Source: Nocardia colli
GTDB taxonomy: Bacteria > Actinomycetota > Actinomycetes > Mycobacteriales > Mycobacteriaceae
Assembly: GCF_008704205.1 (NCBI RefSeq)
Contig: NZ_VXLC01000001.1
Location: 558,001 to 622,000 of the forward strand
Reading direction: 5' to 3'
Length of the DNA: 64,000 nt
Shown here: in pieces, positions 1-7,256 of the stretch
Position numbering within the stretch: the first letter of the stretch is position 1
How the letters are laid out: each line of letters starts with the position of its first letter
The notes under the pieces: generated by a model
The model's database searches: none
What the model was told of the DNA's origin: nothing
The model's input: only the letters and a program-made list of their open reading frames with translations
Program-made: the position numbers and the translations under genes

Positions 1-54
1 CGTGATTCGTTGCGGCGCGGGCGGATACGGCGAATTCTGATACTGCGGTTGCAT
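1..54 (-). CDS. Proline-rich protein N-terminus, partial
   Basis: An ATG at position 54 on the minus strand opens a frame that reads 18 codons to the edge of the window without a stop. The residues are rich in Pro, Gln and Tyr (it begins MQPQYQNSPYPP), a composition seen at the cytoplasmic N-termini of many actinobacterial membrane proteins. A purine-rich stretch (GGGGGAGATGAGG) precedes the ATG. Only the start lies in the window, so no product can be named, and the call rests on composition and the ribosome site alone. Confidence 0.45.
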   Translation of the reverse strand, partial: MQPQYQNSPYPPAPQRIT

Positions 55-146
55 GCCGGCCTCATCTCCCCCGCCGACACACGCATCGACGCGACCTCAG
101 CATAAAACGAATACCGCGGTCGCGCCGATGAACGAAGGGGCGTGGG

Positions 147-482
147 TCAGCGCGGAGCGGTCATGCATTCGGTGGCGATGCGGGTGCTCGCGGTGCGCGC
201 CTTTTCCGCGTCGTCCTTGCTCATGCCGAGGGTCTCCTGGTCGGCGGCCTTGGTGTCGTACTCGTTGCTCACCATGACCCGCAGACCGTCCTGCGAGATG
301 CCCTGGTCGATGAAGAGTTTCGCGGCGCAGTCGGCGAGCTGCTGACTCTTGAGGCCCTTGTCCTGCAGGGACTTGGCGAGGTCCGCCTGCGTCACCGTGG
401 GCGCTGCCGCCGCTTTGTCGTTGCCGCATGCCGCGAGCACCGGCAGCGCGATGAGCGCCGCGGCGATCAGGGAAATCCGCAC
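147..482 (-). CDS. Small lipoprotein, unknown function
   Basis: A 111-residue protein that begins with a signal peptide (MRISLIAAALIALPVLAAC). The LAAC lipobox places the lipidated cysteine at residue 19, so the mature protein should be anchored to the outer face of the cytoplasmic membrane. The mature part is hydrophilic and mostly helical, with a second conserved-looking Cys pair (around residues 52 and 106) that could form a disulfide. It resembles the short Asp/Lys-rich lipoproteins common in Nocardia and Rhodococcus. No enzyme motif is visible and the function is unknown. Confidence 0.75.
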   Translation of the reverse strand: MRISLIAAALIALPVLAACGNDKAAAAPTVTQADLAKSLQDKGLKSQQLADCAAKLFIDQGISQDGLRVMVSNEYDTKAADQETLGMSKDDAEKARTASTRIATECMTAPR

Positions 483-587
483 CTGAATCCCTATCTGTCG
501 AAATGGACACTGTCGTCGAATGGACGCTGTGGGACGTCGGCCACGATGGTACCGATCAGTGCGGAAACCTTCGTACGAAGCAGATTT

Positions 588-884
588 TCACAAATCCATG
601 GCGGCGCGCAGCGCGGTATCCAGGCGTTCGAGCGTCTCGGTTTCCATCTCGTCGACGCGTTCGGCGAGCCAGCCACGGAAGATGCGGCCGATGTTGCCCG
701 CGTGCACCCAGCCGTACCGCTCTACCGGCACGGCGAGAATGTCCTGGGGGTCGTCCTCGACCACCTCGGCGGCGATCAGCCAGGGCCTCGGCGACTCGTT
801 GATGCCGTCACTGCTGATGAGCACGACTGTGCGCCGTCGCGGCGAACCATGCGGGTTGTAGATCCACAGTTCACCCCGCCGCAC
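588..884 (-). CDS. MazF/PemK-family endoribonuclease toxin
   Basis: A 98-residue protein with the MazF/PemK layout: an N-terminal RRGELWIYNP strand, then RRRTVVLISSDGIN, which matches the family signature of a basic patch followed by a conserved Ser-Ser/Asp turn, and a mid-protein VPVERYG strand. Members of this family are mRNA interferases inhibited by a small antitoxin. The gene overlaps the upstream antitoxin by 14 bp, the usual toxin-antitoxin arrangement. The RNA specificity cannot be read from the sequence. The family call is fairly secure; activity is inferred. Confidence 0.75.
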   Translation of the reverse strand: MRRGELWIYNPHGSPRRRTVVLISSDGINESPRPWLIAAEVVEDDPQDILAVPVERYGWVHAGNIGRIFRGWLAERVDEMETETLERLDTALRAAMDL

Positions 885-1095
885 GCATCGCCTCCTCGGC
901 GGCGGCCATCTCGGCCGCGTCGGCGGCGGCCTGAGCCGTCACATCGAGTGCCGGACCACAGCCGGTGCGCACGGCTTCGCGCCGCGCGGCCTTCGATATC
1001 CACGCCGAGGGCGACATGCCCGCGCGGGCCGCGGCCTGCTCGGCGAAGGACCAGGCGGCCTCGTCCAGCGAAAGGGTGACCTTACGCGTTGCCAT
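871..1095 (-). CDS. Ribbon-helix-helix antitoxin
   Basis: A 74-residue protein starting at the ATG at 1095 (MATRKVTLSLDE). The first 45 residues form a ribbon-helix-helix unit: a short beta strand RKVTLSL followed by two helices, the second containing MSPSAWISKAARRE. The Ala/Glu-rich tail is suited to binding and neutralising the toxin. The longer upstream frame lacks this pattern, so the internal ATG is preferred. It lies first in a two-gene operon with the MazF-like toxin and by analogy with the family would repress its own promoter in the gap before position 1220. Confidence 0.72.
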   Translation of the reverse strand: MATRKVTLSLDEAAWSFAEQAAARAGMSPSAWISKAARREAVRTGCGPALDVTAQAAADAAEMAAAEEAMRAAG

Positions 1096-1219
1096 ACCAT
1101 TTATCGTACCGACTTTTCGGGCCGCTGCCAGCGGAAATTGTCCGGTTCCGCACAGGAGATCGCCAACTGATGGCTGGTGACTGCTGTTACTGTGGGCGCA
1201 CGGCCGGGCGAGAGTTGGG

Positions 1220-2002
1220 ATGACCATGTTGAACCATCATCGGGTCGGTAGCGGCGAACCCTTGGTTCTGGTGCACGGCATCGGGAGCCGGTGGCAGGTG
1301 TGGGAGCCGATCATCGACACGCTCGCCGAGTCCTATGACGTGATCGCCGTCGATCTGCCCGGCTTCGCGGGATCCGCGCCCCTGGCCACCACGACCGTCG
1401 ACACGCTCACCGATGCGCTCGCGGAATTCCTTGCCGCACAGGGGATCGAGCGGCCGCACCTGGCGGGGAACTCGATGGGCGGGCTGATCACGTTGAACCT
1501 GGGCGCACGCGGGCTGGCCCGCTCGGTCACCGCGTTCTCGCCGATTGCGTTCTGGGACAACGCCGGTCGCGTGTGGTGTCAGCAGTCGCTCGGCAAGTCA
1601 CGGATGCTCGTTGGTCCGATGAAACGTGCCCTCCCGACCATTCTCGGCACCGCGGCGGGCCGAACGGTGTTCCTCGGCTTGGTCTTCGGCAAACCGTGGG
1701 CGGTCAGCACCCAGATCGCGGTGGACACCGCGAACGGCGCGGCCGACGCACCGGGGTTCGAGCCGGCCCTCGCCTCGTTCGACGACGCGAAACTGCACGA
1801 AATCGGCGCTCTGGCAGACATTCCCGTCACCATCGCCTGGGGCAATCGCGACATCCTGCTGACCTATCGCACGCAAAGCCGCCGAGCCCGTGCGGAACTG
1901 CCGCACGCCGAACACGTCACCCTGCACGGCAGCGGCCACACGCCGTTCTACGACGATCCCGCCGCGTGCGCGCGAGCAGTGCTGGACACCGCCGGCCGGT
2001 AG
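1220..2002 (+). CDS. Alpha/beta hydrolase
   Basis: A 260-residue alpha/beta-fold hydrolase. The oxyanion-hole strand is LVLVHGIGS (residues 16-24), the nucleophile elbow GNSMGG puts Ser at about residue 85, the acid is in GNRD, and the catalytic His is in GSGHTPF near the C-terminus, so the full triad is present. The family contains esterases, lipases and C-C hydrolases, and the substrate cannot be read. It is transcribed away from the toxin-antitoxin pair and convergently with the TetR gene, whose stop directly abuts its own. Confidence 0.85.
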   Translation: MTMLNHHRVGSGEPLVLVHGIGSRWQVWEPIIDTLAESYDVIAVDLPGFAGSAPLATTTVDTLTDALAEFLAAQGIERPHLAGNSMGGLITLNLGARGLARSVTAFSPIAFWDNAGRVWCQQSLGKSRMLVGPMKRALPTILGTAAGRTVFLGLVFGKPWAVSTQIAVDTANGAADAPGFEPALASFDDAKLHEIGALADIPVTIAWGNRDILLTYRTQSRRARAELPHAEHVTLHGSGHTPFYDDPAACARAVLDTAGR

Positions 2003-2668
2003 TTACCGCGGCGGACGCGGCTCGGTCAGCGTGTCCGGATGCGCCGTCCCCAGCAGGATGCGCACCGCATTGCGCCAGCGGTGCTGGATGATTCGGTTCC
2101 GATCCACCTCGCCGGTCAGCAGCACCCGCATGGCGAGGCCGGTCATGATCTCGATGGTGAACTCGGTGATCGTCGGCACCCGCGGGTCATCCGGGAACTC
2201 CGCGCGGAAGACGTCCCGAATGCTGTTGTGCATCAACTCGAACAGCCGATGCTCCAGCGGCAGGAACGCGGCCAGCAGCTCCGGGTCGGTGCGCGCGCCG
2301 ACCCACATCTCCAGCGCGGCCCAGAACGACGGCCCGCTGAGCATCCGCATGGTCAGCTCGACGGCGGCCTCCAGCCGATCCGCCGCCTCCGGCAGCTCCG
2401 CGAATTCCCTGGTCAATTGGTCGAATCGGCGCGCGGCGAGATGTTCGACCGCACCGGCGAGCAGGTCGGCCTTGGTCGGGAAGTGATGCTGCAACGTGCC
2501 GCGCGGCACGCCCGCCCGCTTCTGCACCTCGAGCGTGGTGGTGCCCGCGTAACCGACCTCGATCAGGCTCTCCACCGCCGCGTCGAGCAGCCGGGCGCGC
2601 ATCCGCGCCCGGCGTTGCGCCTGGGTCTCCCTGGCGCGTTCGCCCGCGGCGGTCAGCGACCCTGCCAC
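2003..2668 (-). CDS. TetR-family transcriptional regulator
   Basis: A 221-residue regulator. Residues 15-70 form the TetR DNA-binding domain (RARLLDAAVESLIEVGYAG, then VPRGTLQHHFPTKADLLAGA for the recognition helix and the typical H-F-x-x-K-x-x-L ending). The rest is a helical ligand-binding domain. The gene is last in the operon thiolase-like / enoyl-CoA hydratase / tetR and overlaps the hydratase by 16 bp, so it probably senses an acyl-CoA or the pathway substrate. Its likely operator is the palindrome at 5002-5025 in front of the operon; this link is inferred. Confidence 0.85.
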   Translation of the reverse strand: MAGSLTAAGERARETQAQRRARMRARLLDAAVESLIEVGYAGTTTLEVQKRAGVPRGTLQHHFPTKADLLAGAVEHLAARRFDQLTREFAELPEAADRLEAAVELTMRMLSGPSFWAALEMWVGARTDPELLAAFLPLEHRLFELMHNSIRDVFRAEFPDDPRVPTITEFTIEIMTGLAMRVLLTGEVDRNRIIQHRWRNAVRILLGTAHPDTLTEPRPPR

Positions 2669-3417
2669 TGGGGTTCGCGCTTCTGCGCGAAGGCGAGCGC
2701 GCCCTCTGCGGCATCCTTGGAAAACAGTGCGGGCAAGGCGATTTCGCCCTGCTTGGCGAACGCCTCGGTCACCGTCCAGTCCGGTGACTCGTCGATGATC
2801 CGCTTGCTCGCGGCGACCGCCAGCGGTGCGGCGGCGGCGATTTCGGCGGCCAGCTCCAGGGCTACGTCCAATGCGGCGCCGGGCTCGGTGATCCGGTTGA
2901 CCAGGCCCAGTTGGTAGAGCCGGTCGGCACCGATCCGCCCGCCGGTGAGCGCGAGTTCGGCCGCGATGCTGCGCGGCAGGCGCTGGGTCAGGCGCAGCAC
3001 GCCACCGCCGGCGGCGACCAGGCCGCGCCGCACCTCGGGGATGCCGAACTGCGCGTTGTCGGCGGCGACGATGAGGTCACCGGACAGCGCCAGCTCGAAG
3101 CCGCCGGCCAGCGCGAAACCCTCGACGGCCGAAATCATCGGCTTCACCGGGGGTTTCGCGGCGATCCCCAGCGGTCCGCGGCGCTGGGTCATCGGCATCT
3201 CGCCCTTCGAGGCGGCAACGAGATCCATTCCCGCGCTGAAGGTTCCGCCCGCGCCGGTCAGCACCAGCACCCTGGCGGTGGCATTGGCCTCGAACTCGTC
3301 GATGGCGGTCTCGATGGCCTGCGCGGTCGCGAGGTTGATGGCGTTGCGCGCCTCGGGGCGGTTGACGGTCAGCACGGTGATGGCGTCACGCCGTTCGACC
3401 AAGATCAGGTCATTCAT
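2653..3417 (-). CDS. Enoyl-CoA hydratase (crotonase family)
   Basis: A 254-residue crotonase. The oxyanion-hole segment is FSAGMDLVA. The two acidic positions used for water addition are both present, in GGFELALSGD and FGIPEVRRG, which favours true hydratase activity over isomerase-only relatives. It would hydrate a 2-enoyl-CoA in beta-oxidation in the cytosol. It overlaps the thiolase-like gene upstream by 4 bp (ATGA) and the tetR gene downstream by 16 bp, so the three are translationally coupled. The acyl-chain specificity cannot be inferred. Confidence 0.85.
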   Translation of the reverse strand: MNDLILVERRDAITVLTVNRPEARNAINLATAQAIETAIDEFEANATARVLVLTGAGGTFSAGMDLVAASKGEMPMTQRRGPLGIAAKPPVKPMISAVEGFALAGGFELALSGDLIVAADNAQFGIPEVRRGLVAAGGGVLRLTQRLPRSIAAELALTGGRIGADRLYQLGLVNRITEPGAALDVALELAAEIAAAAPLAVAASKRIIDESPDWTVTEAFAKQGEIALPALFSKDAAEGALAFAQKREPQWQGR

Positions 3418-4943
3418 TTGACAGTCCTTTCGAGCAGGGTGAGCTTGTCAGCAGCGGCGATGTCGGCGGTGGCGCCGAGCGGGTCACCGTCATCGAAGGC
3501 CGCGACCGTCTCGGCATCGGACGCCCGGACAAGTATGCGGGCACCGTCCGGAGTCAGAGCGCTGACCACGACGGCCTCGGGCTCGTCGGCGTGATCGGGC
3601 GCGGGGCCCTTGCGATAGGCGACGGTGTACGACTCGACGGTGGCCGGGCCGGTGTAGCCGGGAGCGGCATCCCGCCTGGCGGTGGGCACCTCCGCTTCGA
3701 TCGAATGGAACAGTTGCGCAGGCGGTTTCGCCGAGTACACGCCGACGCCGTGTTTGGTGATGTACCAGCCGAGCGCGGTCGCCAGGCCGTAGGCGTCCGG
3801 ATCCTCGCGCAGCAAGCCGACCAGGGTCGCGATCGAATGAGTCGTGTAGTTGTTGCCGGGCCCACCGCCGAAGGTGAGCCCGCCGGTGACCGACAGCGGC
3901 CGCGCCGGATCGTCGATCGGCAGACCGAGCGCCTCGGCCGCGACCTGCACGGCGACCGGGAAACAGGAGTACAGGTCGATGTGCGCGACGTCGTCGATGC
4001 CGAGGCCGGCCGCGCCGAGGGCGGCCTGCCCGGCGGCGGCGATGGCCGGCGAGGCGGCCAGGTCCGCGCGTTCGGAGACGAACCACTCGTCGGTCGCGGT
4101 GGCGCCGCCGTGCGGGAACACCCAGCGGTCCCGCGGCACCCCGGCCGCGGCCGCCGCGGACGCGCTGCACAGGATCAGCCCGGCGCCCTGATTCACCGAA
4201 AGATTCGCGATGAGCAGCTTGGGATACGGCGTAGACACCAGCCGATTCGAGGGCGTCGGCGTCACCAGATCGGCGGCCGGCTGCGGCGTGGGCTGCCACG
4301 CATAGGGATTGTTCGCCGCCACCTCGGACAGCCGCGACCACAGGCCGCCGATGCGCGCCCGATGCTGGTCCTCGGTCAAGCCGAGCCGGCCGCGCAGGGC
4401 GGTTTCCATCAGGGCGTAGAAGTAGACCGGGCCCCACAGGCCGGCCGCGGTTTCCATGTCGGAGTTGGGCGCCCGGTCCGAGCCGACGAGTTCGGTCGGC
4501 TGCACGTCCTCCGGCTGCTCCGGCCAGTCCAGCGCGGCGCCGGTGCGGGTGGCGGTGTTCCAGGCGGCGACCGCCTCGGCGCCGGTGATCAGCGCGATGT
4601 CGGAGCGGCCGTCGGCGATCTCCTGGGCGACCGTGTTGAGCAGGCGCTGCGGTGCGTCGCCGCCGAACCGCACGGACTGGAATGTTCGCTTCGGCGTCGC
4701 ACCCAGTTGGCCGGCCACCAGCGCGCCGAGGTCCGGGTACGGCCTGCTGACCGGCGCCGCGGCGGCGATCAGATCGGCGGAGCGCAGCAGCCGATCGCCG
4801 GTGCCGCTGTCGGCGCCCGCGCGGCGGAGCGCTTCGGCGGCGAGTTCGACCGGACCCGGCAGACCCGGTTCGCCGCTGCGGTGCACGGTCTGTCCGGCAC
4901 CGACCAGCACCGGCGTTCGGGGATCCATTCCCGCTGGCAGCAT
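3414..4943 (-). CDS. Thiolase-like protein (TLP1-type acetyl-CoA acetyltransferase family)
   Basis: A 509-residue protein using the ATG at 4943, which has GGAGGA just upstream; a much longer upstream frame has no coding character. It has the thiolase fold signature near the start (RTPVLVGAGQT) and late glycine loops (GGLTFGGGPGNNY), plus a roughly 100-residue C-terminal extension, as in mycobacterial thiolase-like protein type 1. The usual N-terminal nucleophilic Cys motif is not seen; the equivalent stretch reads FGGDAPQRLLN. It may therefore bind acyl-CoA without normal thiolysis. It is the first gene of the operon with enoyl-CoA hydratase and tetR. Confidence 0.8.
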   Translation of the reverse strand: MLPAGMDPRTPVLVGAGQTVHRSGEPGLPGPVELAAEALRRAGADSGTGDRLLRSADLIAAAAPVSRPYPDLGALVAGQLGATPKRTFQSVRFGGDAPQRLLNTVAQEIADGRSDIALITGAEAVAAWNTATRTGAALDWPEQPEDVQPTELVGSDRAPNSDMETAAGLWGPVYFYALMETALRGRLGLTEDQHRARIGGLWSRLSEVAANNPYAWQPTPQPAADLVTPTPSNRLVSTPYPKLLIANLSVNQGAGLILCSASAAAAAGVPRDRWVFPHGGATATDEWFVSERADLAASPAIAAAGQAALGAAGLGIDDVAHIDLYSCFPVAVQVAAEALGLPIDDPARPLSVTGGLTFGGGPGNNYTTHSIATLVGLLREDPDAYGLATALGWYITKHGVGVYSAKPPAQLFHSIEAEVPTARRDAAPGYTGPATVESYTVAYRKGPAPDHADEPEAVVVSALTPDGARILVRASDAETVAAFDDGDPLGATADIAAADKLTLLERTVK

Positions 4944-5001
4944 TGTTCCTCCGAATGATCGCGCGGGCCGTCGACGCGGATTTCTCGCGACCATCGACGC
5001 A

Positions 5002-5025
5002 GTTACCGTCAGCATTGACGGTAAC
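5002..5025. promoter_or_regulatory. Palindromic operator, thiolase/crotonase divergent promoter
   Basis: A perfect inverted repeat with 10-bp arms (GTTACCGTCA and its complement) around a 4-bp centre. It lies in the 162-bp gap between the divergent thiolase-like operon and the crotonase at 5106. The size and symmetry suit a TetR dimer, and the operon's own last gene encodes a TetR protein. Binding by that protein is inferred. Confidence 0.6.
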
Positions 5026-5084
5026 CTGAGTTCGATTAGAACAGAGTCCAGACGACCGGGCAATGGCCCACTGCCATTGAACTG

Positions 5085-5096
5085 ACTCGCGGGTAA
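5085..5096. promoter_or_regulatory. TTACCCGCGAGT box upstream of crotonase
   Basis: Read on the minus strand this is TTACCCGCGAGT, ending 9 bp before the crotonase start at 5106. The same 12 bases occur at 11829-11840 upstream of fadE5. Both promoters also carry a nearby TTACCG...CGGTAA palindrome, so it is probably a shared regulatory site. No regulator is assigned. Confidence 0.45.
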
Positions 5097-5105
5097 GATC
5101 CGGGA

Positions 5106-5867
5106 ATGGGCACCAACATCGCGCTGCGCTTCGACGGCGACCGCGCCTACGTCTCCCTCGACCGGCCGGACAAGCACAACGGCCTCACCATCGACATGCT
5201 CGGCGACCTGATCGACACCGCGCACACCATCGCCGGCCGCGACGACGTGCGCGCGGTCATCCTGTCCGGCAACGGCCCGAGCTTCAGCAGCGGCCTGGAT
5301 ATCGCGAAGGCGACCGGCGACCCGCTGTCCATCGTGCGCAGCTTCGTTCCGCTGCCGTGGCGCGGCACCAATACCTTTCAGGAGGCCTGCTGGGCCTGGC
5401 GCAGGCTGCGGGTTCCGGTGATCGCCGCGGTGCACGGCCGCTGCTTCGGCGGCGGACTGCAACTCGCGCTGGCCGCCGACTTCCGCTTCGCCACGCCGGA
5501 ATCGGAGTTCTCGGTGATGGAGGCCAAGCACGGCCTGGTGCCCGACATGACCGGCGCGGCCACCCTGTCCCGGCTGATCGGCGTGGACAAGGCGCTGCTG
5601 CTGGCGATGACCGCGGACACGGTCGACGCCGCCTACGCCGAACGGATCGGCCTGGTCACCGAGGTCACCGCGGATCCGCTGGCCGCCGCGGAGAAGCTCG
5701 CCGAGCGCATCGCGACCCGCTCGCCGCACGCCGTCGCGGGGGTCAAGCGACTGTTCGACAAGGCGTGGGAGGCTTCGACACGCCGCACCTTCGCCATCGA
5801 ACGTGCGACGCAGTTGCCGCTGATCATTCGGCTGGCCACGACGCGGGGCAAGCCCACCGGGAGCTAG
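5106..5867 (+). CDS. Crotonase-family enoyl-CoA hydratase/isomerase
   Basis: A 253-residue crotonase with the oxyanion-hole segment FSSGLDIAK near residue 62 and the second loop GGGLQLALAAD. In the second loop the usual first catalytic Glu is Gln, while an acidic residue is kept in FSVMEAKHG. This pattern is closer to dienoyl-CoA isomerase-like members than to classical hydratases. It is transcribed divergently from the thiolase-like operon and shares its control region, so it probably belongs to the same acyl-CoA pathway. The exact reaction is uncertain. Confidence 0.78.
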   Translation: MGTNIALRFDGDRAYVSLDRPDKHNGLTIDMLGDLIDTAHTIAGRDDVRAVILSGNGPSFSSGLDIAKATGDPLSIVRSFVPLPWRGTNTFQEACWAWRRLRVPVIAAVHGRCFGGGLQLALAADFRFATPESEFSVMEAKHGLVPDMTGAATLSRLIGVDKALLLAMTADTVDAAYAERIGLVTEVTADPLAAAEKLAERIATRSPHAVAGVKRLFDKAWEASTRRTFAIERATQLPLIIRLATTRGKPTGS

Positions 5868-6044
5868 CCGTCAACGAGCCCTTTTGCGCTACGCACCACA
5901 TTTTCGACGACTGCGCTGCTAGCATTTCCTAGAGATTTGCCAGCCAGTCGAATTGTGGTGCGTACACACCGCGAATGGTCTGTGTATCGCGGGAATCAGT
6001 GTTTCGCATTGCTTCTCGGCGAGGACACGGAGGGCTCACGAACC

Positions 6045-7151
6045 TTGACCAAGACGGCAGCCATCTTGCTTTCGGCGTTGACGGGCGCTTCGGCATTGTT
6101 TATCACCGCGAGTACCCCCGCCATCGCCGACCCAAACACCATCAATCCGATTCCGGTACTCAACGGGAGCAACGGCCTGCCCAACCTGGTCGGGCGCACC
6201 AAGGCCGTGTTCCAGATGACCGGCATGGCCAGCCCGAACAACACTCAGGCCTACAACGTGCTCGGCACCGATCTGGGCATCATGTGGGACAACGGGAACG
6301 GTGAGCTGCTGACCGCATTCGGCGACACCGCGGGGGTCGGATTCCCGAACCTTCTGGCCGGAAGCATGTGGTCGTGGCGCTCCAATATCCTGACTCGGAG
6401 CCACACGCACAACCCGTCCGGCGGCATCTATTTCGACAGCGTGGTCCGGGATGTCTTCGGTCAGGCGCGGGATCTGATTCCGAGCCCGAAAATCCCGTTT
6501 CTGGAGATTAGCCGCATTCCGACGGCGGGCATCTCGGTGGGTGGCGTCCAATTCATGAGCCTCATGTCCGTGCGCAGCTGGGACGAGGTCGGGCAGTGGA
6601 CCACCAACTACTCCGGGCTCGCCGCGTCCGGGGACAACGGCGAGACCTGGGGCGAATTGCCCGCGACCCGGCGCCCGGACGACGGCGGCAACAGCAACTT
6701 CCAGATGAACGCCTTCCTCAAGGACGGCGGTTTCGTCTACGAGTACGGCACCCCGGCCGGACGCAATCAGGAGGCGTTCGTCGCACGGGTTCCGGAGGCT
6801 CAGATCGCCGACCTCGGCGCGTACGAGTACTGGGACGGCGGGGCGTGGAAGCGCGGTGACGTCAACGCCGCGGCGCCGATCATGTGGGGCGTCGGCGAAC
6901 TGTCGGTGATGTACAACGCGTATCTGGGCCAATACATCTCGCTCACCACCGACCCGTTCAACTCGGTGGTCATGCGGCGCGCCTCGGCGCCGACCGGTCC
7001 GTGGAGCGATCCCGAGGTGCTGATCGACACCAGGGAGCTGCCGAGCGCGTACGCGCCGTCGATCTTCCCGTATCAGACCGGGCGTGATCTGTACTACCTC
7101 ACGACCGTGCACAGCCAGTACAACGTGCTGCTCATGCGCACGCCGCTGTAA
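6045..7151 (+). CDS. Secreted DUF4185 domain protein
   Basis: A 368-residue protein. The TTG at 6045 is chosen because it follows GGAGGG by 10 bases and opens directly into a signal peptide (LTKTAAILLSALTGASALF..., cleavage after TPAIA). The mature part is a DUF4185-type beta-propeller-like domain: repeated strands such as LGIMWDNGNGELLTAFGD and a closing FPYQTGRDLYYLTTVHSQYN. These proteins are exported and have a glycosidase-like fold, but the function is not established. A longer upstream frame from 5937 reads through non-coding-looking sequence. Confidence 0.75.
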   Translation: MTKTAAILLSALTGASALFITASTPAIADPNTINPIPVLNGSNGLPNLVGRTKAVFQMTGMASPNNTQAYNVLGTDLGIMWDNGNGELLTAFGDTAGVGFPNLLAGSMWSWRSNILTRSHTHNPSGGIYFDSVVRDVFGQARDLIPSPKIPFLEISRIPTAGISVGGVQFMSLMSVRSWDEVGQWTTNYSGLAASGDNGETWGELPATRRPDDGGNSNFQMNAFLKDGGFVYEYGTPAGRNQEAFVARVPEAQIADLGAYEYWDGGAWKRGDVNAAAPIMWGVGELSVMYNAYLGQYISLTTDPFNSVVMRRASAPTGPWSDPEVLIDTRELPSAYAPSIFPYQTGRDLYYLTTVHSQYNVLLMRTPL

Positions 7152-7153
7152 AG

Positions 7154-7256
7154 GGTTCCAGCTCCTGAACGACGACGATCCGACACGGCCTTGACCTCAA
7201 CAATGCTTGATGTATGAGGCTTGGCCGGGTTGGATCGTCGTCGTTCAGGAGGAACC
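7154..7256. repeat. Inverted repeat enclosing a promoter and covering a ribosome site
   Basis: The left arm (GGTTCC at 7154-7159 plus 7163-7181) is fully complementary to the right arm 7232-7256 apart from a 3-base bulge (AGC, 7160-7162); the uninterrupted core is 20 bp. The right arm contains the AGGAGG ribosome site of the gene at 7257 and ends directly at its ATG. A promoter-like sequence lies between the arms. Transcripts that read through from the DUF4185 gene would hide the ribosome site in a long hairpin, whereas transcripts from the internal promoter would not. Confidence 0.8.
7191..7218 (+). promoter_or_regulatory. Promoter with MerR/SoxR-like box
   Basis: TTGACC (7191-7196) and TATGAG (7213-7218) are separated by 16 bp. 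Overlapping the spacer is CCTCAA-6 bp-TTGATG (7195-7212), one mismatch from the symmetric CCTCAA...TTGAGG pattern of SoxR-type MerR operators, which typically sit between -35 and -10. No merR gene is in the window. The assignment is inferred from pattern. Confidence 0.5.

Noticed and set aside
4944..5729. Upstream extension of the thiolase-like frame
   Set aside because: It is non-homologous and lies opposite the crotonase gene; GGAGGA before the ATG at 4943 marks the true start.
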